Below are positions 60,825 through 64,000 of a DNA stretch of 64,000 bases, in pieces (position 1 is the first letter of the stretch; every line of letters starts with the position of its first letter). Source of the DNA: Paenisporosarcina quisquiliarum (GTDB lineage: Bacteria > Bacillota > Bacilli > Bacillales_A > Planococcaceae); the NCBI RefSeq assembly GCF_027563315.1, contig NZ_JAMKBJ010000010.1:49216-113215 (forward strand), read 5' to 3'. Below the pieces are notes generated by a model. The model ran no database searches and was not told the DNA's origin. It saw only the letters and a program-made list of their open reading frames with translations. Position numbers and translations under genes: made by a program.

Positions 60825-61163
60825 AACAACACCCTACTTTTTCTAAGATTTTCACATCATACTTCCGAATAATTCCGCAACATTCTTCGACAAATTTCTC
60901 TATTTCTTCCATCATATCAGTGGTTACATAGTCCTGTTAAGTTAAAAATTAAAAATAGTACATATATACTGAATAAATTAATGGAAATTTTAGAACCATC
61001 AAAAATTAATAGGATATATGACATAAGAAATAAGCAAAATAATATTCCTCTTTTCCTACTTTGGGAAATTCATGGATTTTCATGAAACCATTTTCATATA
61101 ATTCGTCGTAATATCCGGCCAAAACTATGAGATCAATCTACTTCAACATCACTTAAAATAAAA
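60825..61163. other. Gene-free stretch upstream of the MHYT-EAL gene
   Basis: AT-rich, stops in all frames, no array unit. A string AGGGTGGCACCAC at about 61234 (beyond the next hairpin) resembles a T-box core but has no gene behind it. Confidence 0.4.
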
Positions 61164-61206
61164 AGCGAATCGCTAGTGACTTTGTCACTAGCGATTCGCT
61201 CTTTTA
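61164..61206. terminator. Strong hairpin terminator near HelD
   Basis: Perfect 17-bp stem AGCGAATCGCTAGTGAC / GTCACTAGCGATTCGCT with a 3-base loop and A- and T-runs, 125 bases past the helD stop codon on the minus strand. Confidence 0.85.
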
Positions 61207-61328
61207 AAAATTATTTTTCATTAATCAGGTTTTAGGGTGGCACCACTTATATTATGACAATTTACAAGAATGAGGATTTATACGGGTCCTTAATTTAAAT
61301 GCTCGTTGCTTGCAACATTCAGGAAAAT

Positions 61329-63680
61329 TCATTTGCAATTGTCGTGTATATTTTGAATAGTTTCTTGCACAGGTACCTCATAAAACGGAGTAGGTTCTCC
61401 CAGGCTATAGAGTTGTAAATGGTGCATCGCTCGGGTGCAAACGGTATAGAAGACGCGTCGCAGGCTTTCGTCTCCGTAGACATGCGTCGATGCATCGTAC
61501 ACAATGACTGCTTCAAATTCAATTCCTTTTGATAAATACGATGGGATGACAACTACCCCTTGTTCGTATTCCATGGAGCCCGTTGTCATTAATTTTAATT
61601 CGGGAATAGTAGATAGCCCCTCATAGGCATGACTACTTTCCTCAACAGATTTACAAATGATTGCTATGCTTTGGTAGCCGCGTTCTTGCAGCTGCTCTAC
61701 CTTCTTGATGATCTGTTGATGAAGTTCTTCTGTACTCTCCACTTGTTCTAAGGAAGGGCTCTCTCCTTTGCGTTCGAATGGAATAATTTGATTGCCGTTT
61801 GGTATAAGTTTTCTGGTGAAGTCGACGATTGGCTTTGTTGAACGGTAGCTTCGGGCTAGATAAATGACCGTTGTCTCATCTGGTCCGTACAAATTCAATA
61901 GAGACTGGAAATCATTTGTTTGACGAGCATGCGCAAAAATCGCTTGATTAAAGTCACCGAGCACCGTCATTCGCGCAGCAGGAAATAAGCGTTTGATAAA
62001 TCCAAACTGAAAAGGCGAATAGTCTTGCGCTTCATCGATCACCACTTGTTTAATGGAACGATTGGTCTGGAACCCAAGAATTAACTCTTTTAAATAGACG
62101 TATGGAGTTGCATCTTCATACAACAGTTTACCTTCATCAATCGTGTCACGTGTTTGTTCACAAATTGCCGGCCATTCTTGAGGCAACTCGTGTGATGAGA
62201 AGCGTTGCATGTTTGCAGTGTCTTCAAAAAGCTGTCTGTAAAGCTGTTTGATATCCACAAACTGAAACGCTCGAACTCGTTTTCGCAGAGTGTTGAGTTT
62301 TTGACGGACGATTAACTGCGCGAGTTCTTTTGTACTCATATCGTAATCCGCCATCGCCTCTCTTTCATAACCGTGTTTTTTGGCTAAGTACCGATGTGCT
62401 TTATGATATTGATCATCGCTTAACAAGTCCATTTTTTCTTGGACCCACGGTTTTTGCCACTCTACTTTCGCCACCTCTGCAATTTGTTTTATGAGCCAAT
62501 CCCGTAATTTTTCGATTCGATTGAGGAGTCGAAGTGACGTGTGATGTCCATAAAATTGTTCTTCCATTTGTTTTGCGCTCACCATGAGTTTCCCGCGAAA
62601 GCGAAGATCCTGAAAACACATCCCAGCGTTTTCTAAAGAACTGCGATAGGTATTGATGGCATCAAAATAGTCTGTCGAAGCTTTCCACTCTATACTGGCC
62701 AATCGCGTGCGGTAGGAAGGATCTTTCGTTTTTGTGTAGACATATTCTAATTGATCAAATGGATTCTCCACTTGAAATTGTTGATCCAGTCGTTCATGCA
62801 GGTATTGTTGAAAAGTCACTTGGTGCATGTTTACTTCTCCGAGTTCAGGAAGCACATTAGCGACGTAGCTGTTAAACATGGCGTTTGGGGAAAACAAAAT
62901 GATTTGATCGCTCGTCAGACTATCGCGATAGTGGTAAAGCAAATAGGCAATCCGTTGCAACGCAACCGAGGTCTTGCCACTCCCCGCTGCACCATGCACA
63001 ATTAACAATTTCCCGTGGTCATGGCGAACGATTTGGTTTTGCTCCTGTTGAATAGTGGCGACAATCGAATGCATCTGCTTATCCGTACCTTTTCCAAGCA
63101 CTTGTTGCAAAATCTCATCACCAATTGTTAGCGTGGTGTCAAATATCGATTCTAACTTGCCATCACGTATGATATATTGCCACTTATTTTCTAATGTCCC
63201 TTCGATGAAGTCTCCTGGAATCATATATTTCGCAGGACCCGGCTGATAATCGTAATACACGCTCGAGATCGGTGCTCGCCAGTCGTAAATGAGAAAATCA
63301 TCTCCACTTGCATCTTTAAGTGTGGAGATCCCGATATAGATTTGTTCCGGCGAGGATGTGCCGTTTTCTAAAAAATCAATTCGACCGAAATAAGGGATTT
63401 GTTGCATGCGATGAAGTGTAGCTAAACGTTTTGAAGTATGGCGATGCAAACTTTGACTGACAGATAATGCTTCCGCTTCTTGACGTAAACCAATAATCGT
63501 TTCTAAATAATCGTCAAACGAATCCGTACTTACTTTCACTTCTTCAAAAAAGTGCTTCCGAATGTTGATGACCTCTTTTTTTCGTCGTGCCGTATCTCCA
63601 TCAAGTGTCTGTATTTCGTTTGAGATGATGTCCATAACACGGTCCAATCGTTGTTGCTCCTGTTGCAGTTCCAGTTTCAT
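61329..63680 (-). CDS. helD: HelD-like RNA polymerase-recycling ATPase
   Basis: A 783-residue SF1-like motor of the HelD (YvgS) group, which removes stalled RNA polymerase from DNA. An N-terminal antiparallel coiled coil (1-90) enters the secondary channel in known structures. Residues around 100-175 (PYFGRIDFLENG, YIGISTLKDASGDDFLIYDWRAPISSVYYD) are the HelD signature. Walker A GAAGSGKTS is at 230-238, and the C-terminal VIDEAQDYSPFQF, LGDFNQAIFAH and SKGIEFEAVIVYDAS supply motifs II, III and V. AAGGGGCG precedes the ATG. Normal length. Confidence 0.92.
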   Translation of the reverse strand: MKLELQQEQQRLDRVMDIISNEIQTLDGDTARRKKEVINIRKHFFEEVKVSTDSFDDYLETIIGLRQEAEALSVSQSLHRHTSKRLATLHRMQQIPYFGRIDFLENGTSSPEQIYIGISTLKDASGDDFLIYDWRAPISSVYYDYQPGPAKYMIPGDFIEGTLENKWQYIIRDGKLESIFDTTLTIGDEILQQVLGKGTDKQMHSIVATIQQEQNQIVRHDHGKLLIVHGAAGSGKTSVALQRIAYLLYHYRDSLTSDQIILFSPNAMFNSYVANVLPELGEVNMHQVTFQQYLHERLDQQFQVENPFDQLEYVYTKTKDPSYRTRLASIEWKASTDYFDAINTYRSSLENAGMCFQDLRFRGKLMVSAKQMEEQFYGHHTSLRLLNRIEKLRDWLIKQIAEVAKVEWQKPWVQEKMDLLSDDQYHKAHRYLAKKHGYEREAMADYDMSTKELAQLIVRQKLNTLRKRVRAFQFVDIKQLYRQLFEDTANMQRFSSHELPQEWPAICEQTRDTIDEGKLLYEDATPYVYLKELILGFQTNRSIKQVVIDEAQDYSPFQFGFIKRLFPAARMTVLGDFNQAIFAHARQTNDFQSLLNLYGPDETTVIYLARSYRSTKPIVDFTRKLIPNGNQIIPFERKGESPSLEQVESTEELHQQIIKKVEQLQERGYQSIAIICKSVEESSHAYEGLSTIPELKLMTTGSMEYEQGVVVIPSYLSKGIEFEAVIVYDASTHVYGDESLRRVFYTVCTRAMHHLQLYSLGEPTPFYEVPVQETIQNIHDNCK

Positions 63681-63714
63681 CGCAATCGCCCCTTAAAAAG
63701 TTTTCTCAAAAAAC

Positions 63715-63777
63715 TTGACTATTGACGAATCGGTATTGTATACTTAAAGTAAGGAAAACTATATCAACTCGTCAATA
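63715..63777 (+). promoter_or_regulatory. Orphan SigA promoter flanked by an inverted repeat
   Basis: TTGACT (63715-63720), 18 bases, TATACT (63739-63744), pointing right. TATTGACGA (63720-63728) and TCGTCAATA (63769-63777) form an inverted repeat that brackets the -10 and start region, as in a repressor-controlled promoter. No gene follows before the insertion sequence end at 63874. Confidence 0.6.
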
Positions 63778-63873
63778 TATGCATATCTTTATAATTTTAT
63801 CATATACAACAGAACCTGTCACTAGTCGAAACGCTCTTGCAAATCGATTTCTATAGAAAAACCGACCTTAATC

Positions 63874-64000
63874 TGGACTAACCTAATTTAGTGGGACAAT
63901 ATAAAACACCTTCGAAATGGTACACTTTAAACAAGTACTTATATCGGAGGTGTTTTTGCATGGGCAAAAACGTATATTCAAGCGAAACAAAATGGGCAGT
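63874..64000 (+). mobile_element. Left end of an IS3-like insertion sequence (cut by the window)
   Basis: The sequence beginning TGGACTAACCTAATTTAGTG resembles an IS3-family left inverted repeat, and 86 bp in begins a transposase-like OrfA. Only the left 127 bp are in the window, so neither the right end nor target duplication can be seen. Confidence 0.65.
63960..64000 (+). CDS. IS3-family OrfA (partial, 5' end)
   Basis: Thirteen complete codons, MGKNVYSSETKWA, after CGGAGGTG at 7 bases. The start resembles IS3-type OrfA proteins, whose first residues (S-x-E-x-K) lead into a helix-turn-helix. Cut by the window end. Confidence 0.6.
   Translation, partial: MGKNVYSSETKWA

Noticed and set aside
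61234..61250. T-box-like core AGGGTGGCACCAC
   Set aside because: No stem I, no downstream plus-strand biosynthetic or tRNA-synthetase gene and no matching terminator; probably chance.

Overview
The window looks like chromosomal DNA from a low-GC, endospore-forming member of the Bacillales, most likely a Planococcaceae relative such as Sporosarcina. The clues are protein families rather than rRNA: a YhcN/YlaJ spore lipoprotein, intracellular subtilisin IspA, a YvrJ-SigO-RsoA locus, the YqhH/YqhG pair, HelD, GMP reductase and strong AGGAGG-type ribosome binding sites. No tRNA, rRNA, CRISPR array or prophage module was seen. The genus is an inference.

Layout. 0-9 kb: spore lipoprotein, homospermidine-synthase-like protein, two alpha/beta hydrolases, GNAT and XRE proteins, a DUF2238 protein, BioY with a BirA operator, and a cassette of three small membrane proteins. 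9-13 kb: gluconate operon gntR-gntK-gntP with a perfect GntR palindrome and a cre-like site. 13-18 kb: a four-gene ferric-siderophore ABC importer, divergent from a type 2 ferredoxin/flavodoxin-NADP reductase across a Fur box. 18-26 kb: a PBP2A-like class B penicillin-binding protein, IspA, the two-subunit sigma factor SigO-RsoA, an unknown gene pair and a stand-alone DNA polymerase beta clamp. 26-31 kb: a tight three-gene operon encoding a UPF1-like SF1 helicase with a long coiled coil, a winged-helix-like protein and a HIT hydrolase. 31-45 kb: two paralogous 62-63 aa proteins ending in a Cys-Cys motif, guaC, an ECF sigma factor with its DGPF partner, GDPD, DUF817, lipoproteins and an MBL hydrolase. 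45-64 kb: YitT, a TetR-MFS efflux pair with three palindromic operators, TraB, a membrane-cupredoxin fusion, an MccF-like peptidase, a YsnF stress protein, YqhG/YqhH, an MHYT-PAS-GGDEF-EAL protein, HelD, and the left end of an IS3-like element cut by the window edge.

The most unusual signal is not a gene. Six intergenic arrays each hold four to five imperfect units with a 20-21 bp period. They fall into four sequence families that share one architecture: a conserved core of about 10-13 bp plus a variable spacer. Two families occur twice, and both times in the same orientation relative to the gene whose start they precede. The period equals two turns of B-DNA, and occasional 20-bp units argue against a coding explanation. 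A second repeat family (GC-rich, about 100-130 bp, MITE-like) occurs three times, once inside a larger nested-hairpin structure. Two small genes missed by length-limited gene calling (34 aa membrane protein, 55 aa two-CxxC protein) and the 52 aa YvrJ were found by reading the gaps.
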